Below are positions 1 through 11,181 of a DNA stretch of 64,000 nt, one piece after another (position 1 is the stretch's first letter; the number at the start of each line of letters is the position of its first letter). The DNA lies in assembly GCA_013368325.1 (NCBI GenBank), contig JAACJK010000163.1, forward strand, positions 2,914,001 to 2,978,000, given 5' to 3'. The notes beneath the pieces are model-generated. The model did no database searches. It saw only the letters and a list, made by a program, of their open reading frames with translations, and was not told the origin of the DNA. Made by a program: the position numbers and the translations under genes. This stretch comes from Ephemerocybe angulata (lineage: Eukaryota; Basidiomycota; Agaricomycetes; Agaricales; Psathyrellaceae).

Positions 1-1167
1 CCGCTGCGGCTTATATGTCTTGGTCTTTCATGGCATACCTGTGCAAACCGCAAGACGTATTGACCAATTAGAGCAGATTTACTCGAAGTAGCCTGTACTT
101 ACGACGCAGAGCGACGAAGGTCTGGAGGCGCGCTCTTTTTCTTTCAGTTTTGCAGCGCAGGTGAACCCACAAGTCGGGTAGCTTTTACCGTACTTGGAGT
201 ACGCTGGCTTAAGGTGGCAAATCTAAAGGAATGACTCTCTCTAGATTAGTCGAAGGTAACAACCAATATATCGCACCTTGCAAAGACGGGGGCCGAGACC
301 TTGAGATGAATACCCGTCATTCGACCGTTTAAACTGGCCTGCGCCACGATCCTTGGCTTGTGCGGTCTTCGCTGCATACTGACTGGCACTGCTGTATTCA
401 CTCCCTGGACTGAAGAGTGGGGGTGGGGGCTTAATCCTTCCTGAAGGCCCTACCAAATCCGCCATCTTGTTACCAGCATCGGAATCTCCCTCGTCCGTCC
501 AGTCGTTATAAATCGAGCTCTCGGAATCGGTGTCAGGGAAAGAATCTGAGTCAAGGTCCATTGGAGGAAGATCGGGTTCGTGAAATGGTCTAGGATGTTG
601 TTCTGATCTCCTCTCAGGCGATGAGGAGTTGGAATAGGCCCGGCTTGAGTCTGTGCGGCCTGTCCACCGACGCGAGTTTCCCAGGTCGGTACGTTGGGCA
701 TCGAAGGTTTCCTGAGCATGGGTCGACGGGAATGAATCTTGGGGCTGCCTTGGAGCGTTAGTCCCGAGATCTCTAGGTCTCCCCGGATAGATAGACAATG
801 GACTGGTTGTCGGCGTGGGGTAGTCGGCTCCAGGCATCCCGGCGGTCGCTTGCGATGACATCCTCTGATAATTGGACTGAGAATCTGCAGATACTACCAT
901 TGCGATAGGGAAGTTGAATGTAAAGGTCGGATATTGAGATGGCCTCTCTGGTGATGAGGAGGTGTAAGGAACTACGTAGAGCTCGGCTCGCGTGTTGGTT
1001 TTTCGGGCATCCCTGAACCAATTCAAACCAGTTGTTGTTTCCAATTCGAGGACGAGGTTGGATTGAGTTGGATCTGCGTCGTGCGAATCGCTGAACGAAG
1101 AGGGGCAAGAGCGAACGGAGTTCCCGCGCCTCACGTTGCTTGCACCGAACCACCGGTAACCCACCAT
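1..1167 (-). CDS. PARP-like ADP-ribosyltransferase A, N-terminal part (runs off the left edge)
   Basis: Divergent paralog of the three tandem genes to its right; only the N-terminal half is in the window, so no catalytic domain can be seen. Exons read 1167-277, 222-103 and 38-1 (introns 223-276 and 39-102, GT..AG, all phase 0). The protein starts with a long Ser/Pro-rich, acidic, probably disordered segment resembling the start of gene B (LDSD, YxDW and Pro-rich stretches). Two zinc-knuckle modules follow: one C-x2-C...YPTCGxTC unit, nearly identical to the first module of gene D, and the start of a second one (LCVVCHERPRH). Both introns cut inside the CxxC pair, as in the paralogs. The ATG at 1167 is the first in frame, but ATGs at 900 and 861 are also possible, so the start is uncertain. 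Family membership comes from the paralogs; the catalytic part lies outside the window. Confidence 0.7.
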
Positions 1168-1319
1168 GTCTCTTTCGAACTTCTAACCGGTTTGCTTGCT
1201 TTCTGGCGTCTATCGATGAAACCGCTGCCTGCAGGCGAACTGCGCATTCAGAAAGGCCATATATAGGCGAGCCGTCTTCTGTCAGAGCCCCCCTCGCTCT
1301 GTCAGATTCCAAGTGCACT
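1168..1319. promoter_or_regulatory. Short shared promoter between divergent PARP-like genes A and B
   Basis: Only 152 bp separate the first ATG of gene A from the ATG of gene B. It contains TATCGAT at 1211-1217, 109 bp before the ATG of B, and a TATATA box at 1260-1265, 55 bp before it. The ATCGAT core is palindromic, so it could serve both genes. If gene A starts at 900 or 861 the shared region is longer. That these sites are functional is inferred. Confidence 0.5.
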
Positions 1320-3152
1320 ATGTCCTCCAACCCTTACGCCTACCCAGCTGATTTGGATTCGGACGATGGGCTTGGATACGACGACTGGAGCGATGACGAG
1401 GAGGATACTCTCGCTGATAACATGAGCTCTATGAACATAAACCCGCCGGGACACCCGTCCCCACCCCCGCGGTATTCTGGATCGGGATCCTCATCAACCA
1501 CAAGCCTTCCCGACTACACTGCAACAGTTGACCAGCTCTGCGTCGTAAGCTCATTCGCTACTTGATATCACATCCTTGATCTTACAGAAGCATCGGGTGC
1601 CCTGTAGATTTGCAAGAGGAAGCCCCGGTATTCGGGCAACGGTAAATCGTATCCTACGTGCGGCTTGACTTGTGCAGCCAAGCTCCGACAGGCGGCCCAG
1701 GACACAACCTCAGCCCCTCCTCCAGCGGGATACGGCGCGCCGCCGGATTTTGCGTTTACTGCCCTTTCAGGGCGTGTAGCGTCCGCGACCGGTAGTCCGA
1801 ACCGGGGCGCTTCAAGACGCATTGTGAATCGGCCCTCCATATCCAACCTTGGCGGCTCAGCATTCCGTCCTCGACCACACCCTCGCCCTGTGCAACCCGA
1901 TAAACCAATTTGCGTAGTAAGATTGGTCATTCGTTCTGGCCGCTTCTTCATTCCTCGTCTAAGGGTCATTTATCGATGACTTGGTTTCCAAACAGGTTTG
2001 CAAAATACGGTCCGTACATGGCGACTATGTGACGTGTGGGTTTTCGTGCATCGAGAAACTTAGCAAGGACGGAGGCGACCCGACCATGTGCGATGTATGT
2101 CGGCTCAGTTTTATATCAATGGAGTCTTACTGATCTTTTGCCTTTGTCAGTATTGCCACAGAAACCCGAGACTTACGGGAGAGAAACAATGCGGCCCTGC
2201 ATGCGCAGAGAAAGCCAAGAACGCCTGTCTTCTGTGCAAGTGCCAGCCGAGGAACGGAAAGTACCATCTCTGCGGAAAGACCTGCAAACGTATCTCGACG
2301 AAGTCGACCCCGCTTATCCTGGAAGCACCAGAAGGCCATAAGACCTACGAAATGGGTAATGATCCCATAATCTAACAATCCAGCGAAAGCTAACTCATAC
2401 TCCTTAGTCGAGAAGAAGTTCCAGAGCGGGTGGAAGGACACAACCAGACCGATGCCCAAGATTAAGAAGGTATTCAAGATCATCGAGAATGAGGAGTTTC
2501 TTCGTCCTTACGATGCCTACCGGTTTGTCTGTTTACCACGTCTGGTCGTCCCTACTCATCATATTGTAGAAAGGCTGTTAAGAATGAGACCTTCCGTTAC
2601 CATGGAACAGGCAGGCAATGCCAGCTGGGTGTGATGACCACTCAGCTTTGCACGTCTTCCAGCTACCCTGTTTGCAATATCTTGAAGACCTCCTTCAAAG
2701 TCAGCATCGCCAAAACGACTGGAGCGTGAGCAGAACCAGTTCTCATACTTTGAGACCGACGTTGACTCTAATTTCAACAGGTTCGGCGCAGGCGTGTACT
2801 CCTCTTCTGCTTCTAATAAGTGCGTATTCAATTTGTCTGGGCTGAGCGCTTAAACCAACAAGTCGGCATCTTGCTTCGCTAGGGCGTACAGCTATTGCGG
2901 TGCAAGCGGGGCGATGCTCTTGACGAAGGTTGTGCTAGGCAAGGTGAGGCAAGTAAGTGGGTGGAATGAAGTAATGGCATGCCCTCCTGGCTTCAATTCG
3001 GTGAGTGAGCGAAATGCGTTCCCAGATTGGCGTATACTGACTTTTGCATCTCCCTTTCGCAGGTGGTATTCGATCGCATGGGCGGCAATCTGAATGAAAC
3101 CATCGTTTACGACAATGATGCTATTCGGCCTGTCTTCCTTATCATGTTCTAG
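1320..3152 (+). CDS. PARP-like ADP-ribosyltransferase B with four Cys modules
   Basis: Nine exons: 1320-1544, 1608-1916, 1996-2094, 2151-2355, 2408-2522, 2570-2725, 2781-2819, 2883-3000, 3063-3152; 451 aa. Residues 1-73 are acidic and Ser/Pro-rich. Four modules of the form C-x2-C-x(9-14)-C-x3-C lie at about 74-100, 177-200, 210-233 and 236-258, and probably bind zinc. The C-terminal 170 residues are a compact PARP catalytic domain: His329 (YHGTG), Tyr376 (GVYSSSASNK) and Glu434 (LNETIVY) give the H-Y-E triad of PARP transferases. There is no room for the helical regulatory subdomain of DNA-damage PARPs, which fits a small mono- or poly-ADP-ribosyltransferase. Splice positions in the catalytic part match gene C exactly (exons of 205, 115, 156 and 39 nt). 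Substrate unknown; the role of the Cys modules in target binding is inference. Confidence 0.85.
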
Positions 3153-3195
3153 TTTCTTCCTTATGTTGCGCGACGCGCTATCCCTTAGAGTACCC

Positions 3196-3273
3196 CATGT
3201 TTATGACTATAGTGGTATGAACGGGAAGCTCAACGAGACTATCGTCTACGGCGGCGAGGCAATCCGTCCTGTA
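3196..3273 (+). pseudogene. Relic of an extra PARP terminal exon
   Basis: Just after the stop of gene B one frame reads HVYDYSGMNGKLNETIVY followed by an AIRPV segment, a second copy of the last PARP exon including the triad Glu. It resembles the gene C version (GKLNE) more than that of B. No AG acceptor puts it in phase with the preceding exons, so it is probably left over from a lost tandem copy. The rest of 3153-3692 shows no coding signal. Confidence 0.65.
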
Positions 3274-3544
3274 GGCTGTGTATCTCCTTCTGTTTTAAAT
3301 AACCCAAACTCGTCACAGTAATATACTCTCGCCAGCGTGCCCCTCTCCGTAGCTGTATAACCCAGGCCTCATGAATCGAATCCCCAACTTGGGAAACGTC
3401 CCGGCTTCCAGTTCATTTGACCGGGGTTGTCCAACGCCTCGTGGCCGCTTCAGCCCAAACCGCATCGTGTCAACACCGTGTCCTCAGGGAAGTCACAGGC
3501 TGCGGCTTCGAATGGTTCAGTTCCCTGACAGGTAAGTAGGCGTC

Positions 3545-3554
3545 TATCGATAAG
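3545..3554 (+). promoter_or_regulatory. TATCGATAAG motif upstream of PARP-like gene C
   Basis: The motif lies 148 bp before the ATG at 3693. The same core lies 109 bp before the ATGs of genes B and D. Function is inferred from position and repetition only. Confidence 0.35.
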
Positions 3555-3692
3555 AACCCGTGTTCAAGTCCGCAGCACGACCTGATTCAGACTGATAAGA
3601 AGGACGCGAAGCCACCGTTTCTTCCCCCATTCTCTGCCCACTGTTCGATCCCAAGTGCACCATAGCCAAGTCCAACTTTGACTTTGTTCAAC

Positions 3693-5115
3693 ATGGCATC
3701 GAACTACAGGGGCAGTCTCCGGTACAGCTCGTATCAGGGCTCGGTAGACAGTCTGACCGACAGTTTCAATACCATGACTTTGACACGCAAGCCACAGTCC
3801 GGGACGTCTCTCCTCTCGCGCGGCCAGCCCACTGGTAGCAGTCGTGGACTCCAGTGTGTGGTATGTACCAAACTTATCACGAAAGTGACTTTTGTTGACA
3901 GAGGGCAACGGCATAGGTTTGCAAAATACGCCCCAAGTTCGGTGAATATCAGACCTGCAGCACTCACTGCATCAAGAGGGTGCTCAAGAATGGCGGAGAT
4001 CCCGAAATGTGCGACGTATGTGACCCTCCTACACAATGACCCAGTGCTGTCGCCTACACCGCCCATTACTCAGATACTCTACTGACGCTTCATTCTGTAG
4101 TACTGCCATGAGAAACCTAGGACCCCTGGAAAGCGACAATGTGGTATGGACTGCATTAAGAAAGCCACAGTGGCATGTCTTGTATGCAAGTGCCGCCCAA
4201 AGAACAGGAGGTATCAATTTTGCGGAAGGACTTGCAAGCGGATTGCCTTGGAGTACACCCCCTTTATCCTCAGCATTCCCAAACAGCATGTAACTTACCA
4301 AATGGGTACGTGCTCCACAACCTCTCAAAAGACCCACTTACCTGAACGGATCGCCGGCTTAGCGGCGAAGAAATTCATTGATTCCTGGAAGTCAACTACC
4401 GTGCAGATTCCAGCTATTCGGGAGATATACAAAATCAACCTCGACGACGCGTCCCTTCAGCGATACAACGAGTACAAGTAATGTCACCTTTCGGCTGTCC
4501 CTGGTCGGGTTTCTTTTAACACGACGACTTTTCTAGAGAGACTGTCGGGAACGAGCAGTTCCTTTACCATGGAACAGCACGGCTTTGCCAGCTGGGGGTA
4601 GCGACGACAGAACTCTGTGCATCTCTCACATGTGTCTGCAATATAGTCAGGACTTCCTTTCAAATGGTTAATTATGCCAAGGCGACCGGAGCGTAAGTGA
4701 ATTTCCCTCGTGTTTGTAATACTGACAGGTCTCCAATTATCTCGTAGATTTGGGAAAGGCATCTACACATCGTCAGCGTCTAACAAGTATGTGCGGTGCC
4801 GTCATTCTCGGGCCCATGGAGCTAAACACTGGCTTCGTGTTATTAGGGCGTACCGACAGTACTCTGGGGTCCACGGCGCAGTCGTAGTATCCAAGGTCGT
4901 TCTGGGAAAGATAAAACACGTCAACAAGTTCAACGAAGTTCTTAGCTGCCCAGTAGGATACAACTCGGTGAGGACTAGTTACCCTCTAGGTGAAATCCCC
5001 AACTTATCCTAGTCCGCACAAGGTTGTGTATGATCGAATGGATGGAAAGCTCAATGAGAGCGTGGTCTACAGGGATGACGCGATCCGCCCTGTTTTCCTT
5101 ATTCTCTTCCAGTGA
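3693..5115 (+). CDS. PARP-like ADP-ribosyltransferase C with three Cys modules
   Basis: Eight exons: 3693-3860, 3917-4015, 4101-4305, 4363-4477, 4537-4692, 4748-4786, 4847-4967, 5023-5115; 331 aa. The Ser/Thr-rich N-terminus is only about 55 residues, and the exon carrying the first Cys module of B and D is missing, leaving three C-x2-C...C-x3-C modules (about 55-80, 88-112, 114-137). The PARP domain keeps His207 (YHGTA), Tyr254 (GIYTSSASNK) and Glu313 (KLNESVVY), so catalysis is plausible. The catalytic exons have the same lengths as in B, showing tandem duplication with introns retained. The last intron uses an AAG acceptor. It lies between B and D on the same strand, with 540 bp (holding the PARP exon relic) before it. 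Confidence 0.83.
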
Positions 5116-5533
5116 CGTCCTACTTTTGAACCATAACGTCTCGCTTCATTTGAGCTATTGAGGACCTCTGTAACGAGCACTCTTTCGTGTCCCGAAGTTG
5201 TACCATCGAGCTCCAGTGTGCGCCTCGCGGCGTCGCCTTTTGCATTGATCTTCTACTAGCATCGCATGTCCATGGCCTGCATTTACCATATACCAGATTG
5301 TCTTGTACTTTGAGTTTAATATAACCCTGCACGCACATACCTCGTGCCTGATCGCAAACCACTGAGGCCCACCAACTCAACTTGGAATGGTTCGTCTTGA
5401 AGTTTCGTTGCTGATGTTCGTTCTTATCGATAACCCCACGCGCACCAGTATCCTTAAATGAACTCGGATGACCTCGTCTTGCCTCCGCTAGACTCTCTTC
5501 CTGTTGTTCGAATCCAAGCGCACCAGCAATACG
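5116..5533. other. Intergenic region before PARP-like gene D, with TATCGATAA motif
   Basis: No gene seen. TATCGATAACCCC starts at 5425, exactly 109 bp before the ATG at 5534, the same spacing as in gene B. No TATA box is evident. Confidence 0.4.
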
Positions 5534-7204
5534 ATGGCTACACCATTCTCCTTCCAGTCTGGCTTGGGCTCGAACGATGGGAGCACTGGTACAGGTTATA
5601 GTTGGAATACTACTAGCAATCCCTTCAATATGCCACCGCCAGGAGGCCATCGTTCTGCCTATCACCACCCAGGTTCTAGCACTTTTGGGTATGGTGCAAC
5701 AACGGGAACCCTGTGCATCGTGAGTTCCGCTCACTGCATCGAACTTTACTTTAGACGGGTTAAGCTTTGACCTTCGTTAGGTGTGCAACATTCGACCTCC
5801 CTTCAGTCGAAACGGTAAATCGTATCCAACCTGTGGGCTCACATGCGCCTCGCGCCTCAAAACCAGGCAGAGTGGATCCCCTTGGGGTTCCTCCCAGGAC
5901 GGTGGTGCTAATCAGGGCGCTCAGCAAAGCTCAAGTAGCAGCGGTGGCACACAGAGGACTAATTTCACCCCTCCTCAGCCGGTCCAGCCAGGGATGCCGG
6001 TCTGCGTCGTAGGTCATCTCCTCATTATTTCCACGTCTGAGCTCAGACTCGGAGACATGATGCTGACCAGTGTGTAGATCTGCAAGGTGCGATCTACCTT
6101 GCAAGGCTACCTGACCTGTGGCCGCTCGTGCGTCGAGAAGCTCTGTAAAGAGGGCGGAGATCCAGCAGTGTGCGATGTACGTCCTCAGTAGACCCGCAAT
6201 ATTTTCATCCTGTTAACATGAAACGTGTTTGTTCTACTCGCACAGTACTGCCATGCTCGCCCACGAGTAGCTGGCCAAAACCAATGTGGAGCGACCTGTG
6301 CTGCCAAAGCCAAAAATGCGTGTCTGCTCTGCAAATGCCGTCCCACAACTGGGAAGTTCCACCTTTGTGGCAAGACATGCAAGACCATCTCAACGATGAA
6401 GACCCCGCTTATCCTGGAAGCGCCCAAGGGGCACAAGACGTATACTATGGGTTGGTTCAACTCCTTTGCTTCGATTCTGTGCTCTTGGGAGGGACTAATC
6501 AGAGTTCCAGTTGAATCGCTGTTCCAACAGGCGTGGAAGTCAGGGGGCACTGCGCCTATCATCAAGAAGATCTTCAAGATAATCGAGAATGACGATTTTA
6601 GGCGCCCGTACGACGCGTACCTGTTCGTCGTTTTCCTTTCTCGCTATCTATCCTCAAATGTCGGGGACCTAACAATGGAACAGAAAGGCAACTGGAACCG
6701 AGGTATTTCGCTATCACGGCACCGGTCGCTCATGCCAACTGGGTGTATCGACGACGGAACTCTGCGCCTACCCAAATTGTAGAATTTGTAACATCTTGAA
6801 GACGTCCTTCAAAGTCAGCCTCGCGAATCATGGGTGGTACGTCCTTGGAGAGGGCTTCTGCAATTTAAATAATTAACGAGCATTATATGAAATGAAGTTT
6901 TGGGCCTGGAATATACTCCTCCTCCGCATCTAACAAAGCGTTCGCATACGGTGCTGCATCCGGTGCCATGCTCTTGAACAAGGTCGTGCTGGGGAAACCG
7001 TACCCCACAGGAAGGGCGGGAACCACGAGCTGCCCAGCTGGATACAACTCTGTAAGGCCTCCGTTGTCAATTACAATTTCTGTTGGCTTACTTGAGATGG
7101 AATGTCATATGGGTTAGGTGGTCTATGACGAAGGCGGCGCTGGCAACGAAACCATCGTCTACAGAGACGATGCTATCCGTCCCGTCTTCCTCATCATGTT
7201 CTAA
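5534..7204 (+). CDS. PARP-like ADP-ribosyltransferase D with four Cys modules
   Basis: Eight exons: 5534-5719, 5781-6008, 6078-6176, 6246-6450, 6511-6622, 6684-6836, 6898-7051, 7118-7204; 407 aa. A Gly/Ser/Pro-rich start of about 60 residues precedes four C-x2-C...C-x3-C modules (from about 61, 137, 170 and 196); the linker after the first is Gln/Ser/Gly-rich. The PARP domain has His288 (YHGTG), Tyr334 (GIYSSSASNK) and Glu390 (GNETIVY), so the triad is complete. Unlike B and C, the SASNK-A(F/Y) region is one exon, so one intron has been lost. The acceptor at 6510 was chosen because it restores the VES-LFQ segment that aligns with gene B. Last gene of the tandem array; 558 bp separate it from the convergent DEF1-like gene. 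Confidence 0.85.
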
Positions 7205-7762
7205 ACTGCGCGATGTGCGCCGTCTATCTAAATAAGTCCCTGTCCTTGTCGCCATGTAACATACCTATTCTATGCTCAATCGCAGAACACTTCGTCCGTT
7301 TGGGTACAGGGCCGAGGCTCGATGAGTACGATAGATGATGGATTAGAGCGCCGAGTTCATTGCTAAACATACAGATGGTCGATTGAGAGGGTGTACCGAA
7401 CAATGAGGGTGTATACGTAAAACACAAGTGATAGAGAGGAGAGAGTGAGTGAGGCGAGAGACGCATGAAAAAATGGAAACACGAAACGTGAAAGAAAACG
7501 AAACACAAAAAAGAACAATGACGACGAGTCGACTTGATGAAAACCCATCAGGATGTACAGCGAAAAGATGCAGTTGCGGGGGATAGCAGACGGACAGCGA
7601 TGATGGAGAGAATGACGGACTATGTAACTGATTGCAAAACACGGTCAAGAAAAGAACGGGTTAGGGGGTAAGGGGGGAAAAGAAAAAAAGCTTCAAGATA
7701 CGCCGTCATTCAGCAAGAGGAAATGGGGTGGTGTGTCCGCTACCCGGTGCGCTGACCAGCAT
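7205..7762. other. Convergent intergenic region, nothing recognised
   Basis: It separates the stops of PARP-like gene D and the DEF1-like gene and must hold both 3' ends. The sequence from about 7400 to 7540 is purine-rich on the + strand. No conserved ORF or repeat was seen. Confidence 0.4.
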
Positions 7763-10700
7763 TTACTGGCCCCAGTAGCCACCCTGTCCCTGCCTCTGGT
7801 ATTGGTAGTAGTTGCCTTCGTTGGCAGCCTGCTGGGAGTACCCGAGGTGCTGAGGCGCGGTTTGCTGGTGGTGCGCGGTCTGCTGGGGACCGCCGACACC
7901 AGCTCCAACGCCGGCGCCTACACCGCTGCCGAACCTGTTAGCGCCATAGTAGCCCTGGTTCTGGGGTCCAGCACCCTGGCCACCCTGCGCCTGGCTTTGC
8001 CCTCCCTGAGGCTGTCCTTGCACGCCCTGAGTCTGTTGCTGGACAGAAGTACCGCGTCCACTGGCGACGCCGACATCCTTGGAGCCGTAAGGCTTGTAAG
8101 CAGCCTCGGGCGACGCGGTCGCACGGGGTCCACCGGTCGCAGAGCTGGGCACGTTCACACCGCCAGTCTGGCTGCTGAGGCCCATGAAGCCTTGCATGCC
8201 ACCGACCTGGCCAGAGCCGCTATAAAGCTGCTTGCCATACTCGGCGCTTCCAACACCTCCCTGGCCGAGACCAAGGCTGTGAGAATGTTGGTGCTGTTGC
8301 TGCGAGTGGTGGGGGTGGGGCTGGTAGTCGTCATAACCTCCGACCTGTTGGTAGAGACCCTGGCTGTAGGGGTTAGACTGTGGCTGCAGGCCGACATTCC
8401 CTCCGGCCTGCTTCGCCGCGGGGCTGGGAGCAGAGCCAGGTCCGGGAGGTCCAGATTGGAACATGGGGTACTTGACGTAAGGCTGGGGGACGCCATAGGC
8501 AGAGTTGTAAGGGGAGCCAAAATACTGGTTCTGGGGGAAGGCGGGATGTCCGTAGTAGTAGGGCTGAGGAATGGGGGGAGGATAGGCTTGCTGAGGGCCC
8601 TGAGTCGCAGATTGTTGGCTCTGAGTTGCAGTCTGGGTAGCACCATGCTGCTGGGAGGTCTGCCCAGCGGACGAGGGAGGGAGTCCGGCCGAGGAAGCTT
8701 GCTGAGAACCAGGGAGGCCCTTGACGTCGTCGTGGCCGAGTACATTCCTTCCTCCGAAGGACGATTGCTGCTGGTAGTCGTAAACGTTCTGTTAAAGAAG
8801 ATCAGAATAAGGATATGGCCCGACGATGACGTAAACTTACGCGCTGGGTATCGTTATAGCCATAGTCGTTCGCGCCGAAGCTACCAGCACTGTACGCGTT
8901 TTGCTGGTGCTGGGTCTGTCCACTCAATTGGCCGAATGCACCATACGAGTTGTCCTGAACCTGACCGCTGGGAGGGGTGGGAGCATGGAAGTAAGGGGCA
9001 GCAGAAGACGTGTCGTTCCCCCGGAAATAGTTCGAGTGCGCGGAACCTTGCAAGGCAGGTTGCTGGGTCGACTGTTGCTGGATTTGAGCCGAGCTGTTCT
9101 CGAGTTGCGAAGGGAGGTTGTGCTGGTTGTACGAATGCTGGAGCTGCTGGGGAAGGTTTTGCAGCTGGGGCAATTGCTGGTGGTTGGAGGAGAGGGACTG
9201 TTGCTGTTGGGAGGGGGTCTGATGTTGAGGTTGCTGCTGCTGGTTGTACTGTTGAAGTGAAGCGTGTGCGTTCGAAGCCTGCGTGGAGTGGATAGGCTGG
9301 GAAACGGAGCTGGGGATGGCGTGATGGGAGGTGGGAGTTTGAACAGCAGGGGGTTGCGAAGGGATGTTCTGGGGGACATGATGTTGCTGTTGCTGCTGGA
9401 AAACAGAGCTGAGGGATGTGGAGGAGGCAGGGGCAGTGGCGGGAGGAGGGGCAGGAGCAGCTGTCTCGAACTGAGGCTTGGCCTGAACCTTCTGGGGCGA
9501 CGGAACCTCTTGTTGAACAGGGGCGGGTTGCTGTTGTTCAGGCTCAGGGCTGTGTTCACAATAATCAGTATTCAATTCCCGTTCTAGGCGAAGATGGACA
9601 TACGCGGCTGATTCGGAGATGGTTTCGCCACCCAGGCTCAGACTGCCAAACTGCATTCCAACCTTTTCAACAGAGCCGAAAGAGCTGGGCATGACAACAG
9701 GCTGGTCTGTAACCTTGTAGCGAGCACTGCTACGGTGAGAAACGGCAGCGGGGCGGGAGGTGAGTTTGGGTGAAGGGGTGGCGGTAGTCTGAGCAATGGC
9801 CTGGGGAGGAATCGGGGAGACGGCCTTTGCGTCAACCTTGGGCGCGACAGGCGCCTCCTCCTTGATCGGTTCGGGGGCAGCGACAGGCTCAGGAGCGGGT
9901 TCTTCCTTAACCTCGGCGGGCTGCTCGACAGCGACTTCGGGCTCCTGTGGCGCATCGGCCGGAGTCTCTGCAGGTGTAGGGGCCGCTACCGGCTCATCAT
10001 CCCACGCAGGCGCCTCTGCCGTAGTAGGCTCTTCACGCACAGCACTGGGCGCCTCTGCCTCAGGAGCCGAGGGTTCAGCTGGAGCGGCGGGAGTAGGCTG
10101 GGCCAGTTGGACTGGGGGTTGGGGAGGGGGTACAGGAGTTTCTTTCTTCCTACAGAAAATTTAGGATATACGCGGAACCATGCAGCGATAGAGACATACC
10201 TGGCGATCTGTGCCCAAGAGAGTTTAGCTGGGGCCTTGGCAGGGGCGGGGGCGGGGGCAGTGGGGACGGGAGCGGGGGCAGGAGCAGGTGCTTTGGCAGG
10301 CGGGGCTTGGGCAACGGCGCCATTGGGAGCACCCCAGGGAGAGGAAACGGAGGTGCTTGAGGTAGAAGTTTCCGGTTGGGAGGAAGCTTCTGTCCAGCCT
10401 GAGGTCGAAGGGGTGACGCCGTTCTGTTGGTCGTGGGACTCTGCAGTAACGGGTTTGGCAGGGAGATCCGCGTAGCCAGCCTTGATGACCTCTGCGACAG
10501 AGCCGTTGGCGGTGGCCGCCGAGGAAAGATGACCATTATCGGTGCGCGAGACATGTCCGTTGGCACCGCCCCTGCCTGGTGCGCCTCGGCCGCGCGCAGA
10601 AGCGCCACCGCGACCAGGGCCACCCCGTCCGCCTCGTCCACCCCGTCCTCCCCGGAAATCGCCCCGTGCGGCAGTCGTGTTGGATGGCTGGGGAGTTGAG

Positions 10701-11059
10701 GAAGTCTTTTTGTCCTTTTTGCGCGACACTTCGCCCCACTGGACAGCAAGACCTTTGTGACATGTCAGTGTCAGCGGGGAGGGCTGGAGCGAAAAAAGAG
10801 AGAAAAGACGGACCATCTGTGACCCTCGTTGCAGCTAGCTGAACATCGCCCGAGACTTCGATGAGGAGGGTTTGGAGATCTTGAAATTGAAGGATGAACA
10901 TGGGGAACATGCATGACGAGGCGGACAAGGAGGACACATACCATCGTCGGTCCAGGCGGGGAAGAGCTCCTTCAGCTGGGAGAGCTCCTTGCGATATTTG
11001 AAGGATTCCGGAGCATCCGCTGGATGATTTGTGCGAATCGCAGACTTGTATTGGGACAT
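7763..11059 (-). CDS. DEF1: RNA polymerase II degradation factor DEF1-like (CUE domain, RGG and Gln-rich)
   Basis: Exons 11059-10942, 10879-10814, 10752-10200, 10149-9604, 9549-8841, 8788-7763; 1005 aa. Residues 25-63 form a CUE ubiquitin-binding domain (LKELFPAW...DLQTLLIE) split by the first intron. Then come a lysine patch, RGG repeats, a long Ala/Pro/Glu-rich linker with an SWAQIA motif, a conserved MQFGSLSLGG patch and a very Gln-rich C-terminal half. This order is that of fungal Def1, which helps ubiquitylate stalled RNA polymerase II and, in yeast, is itself processed. The intron 9550-9603 is 54 nt and in frame, so it can be mistaken for coding sequence; its removal joins ESA to PEPEQQQ. 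Low complexity makes the name less certain than the CUE call. Confidence 0.75.
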
Positions 11060-11181
11060 TGTGGACGGTGAGGTGGAAGTGAAAAGCGAACAGCTACAGC
11101 GGGGCTTAAATTCTTAATTTGCACATTTTGCCGTGGGAATCCCCGACGTCTCATTCATATTCTCGATCACTACACAGGTCT

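Noticed and set aside
7733..9295. 520-codon + strand ORF opposite the DEF1-like gene
   Set aside because: It is the antisense shadow of Gln/Ala/Pro-rich coding exons; Leu/Arg/Gly-rich with no domain, while the minus strand gives a spliced CUE protein.
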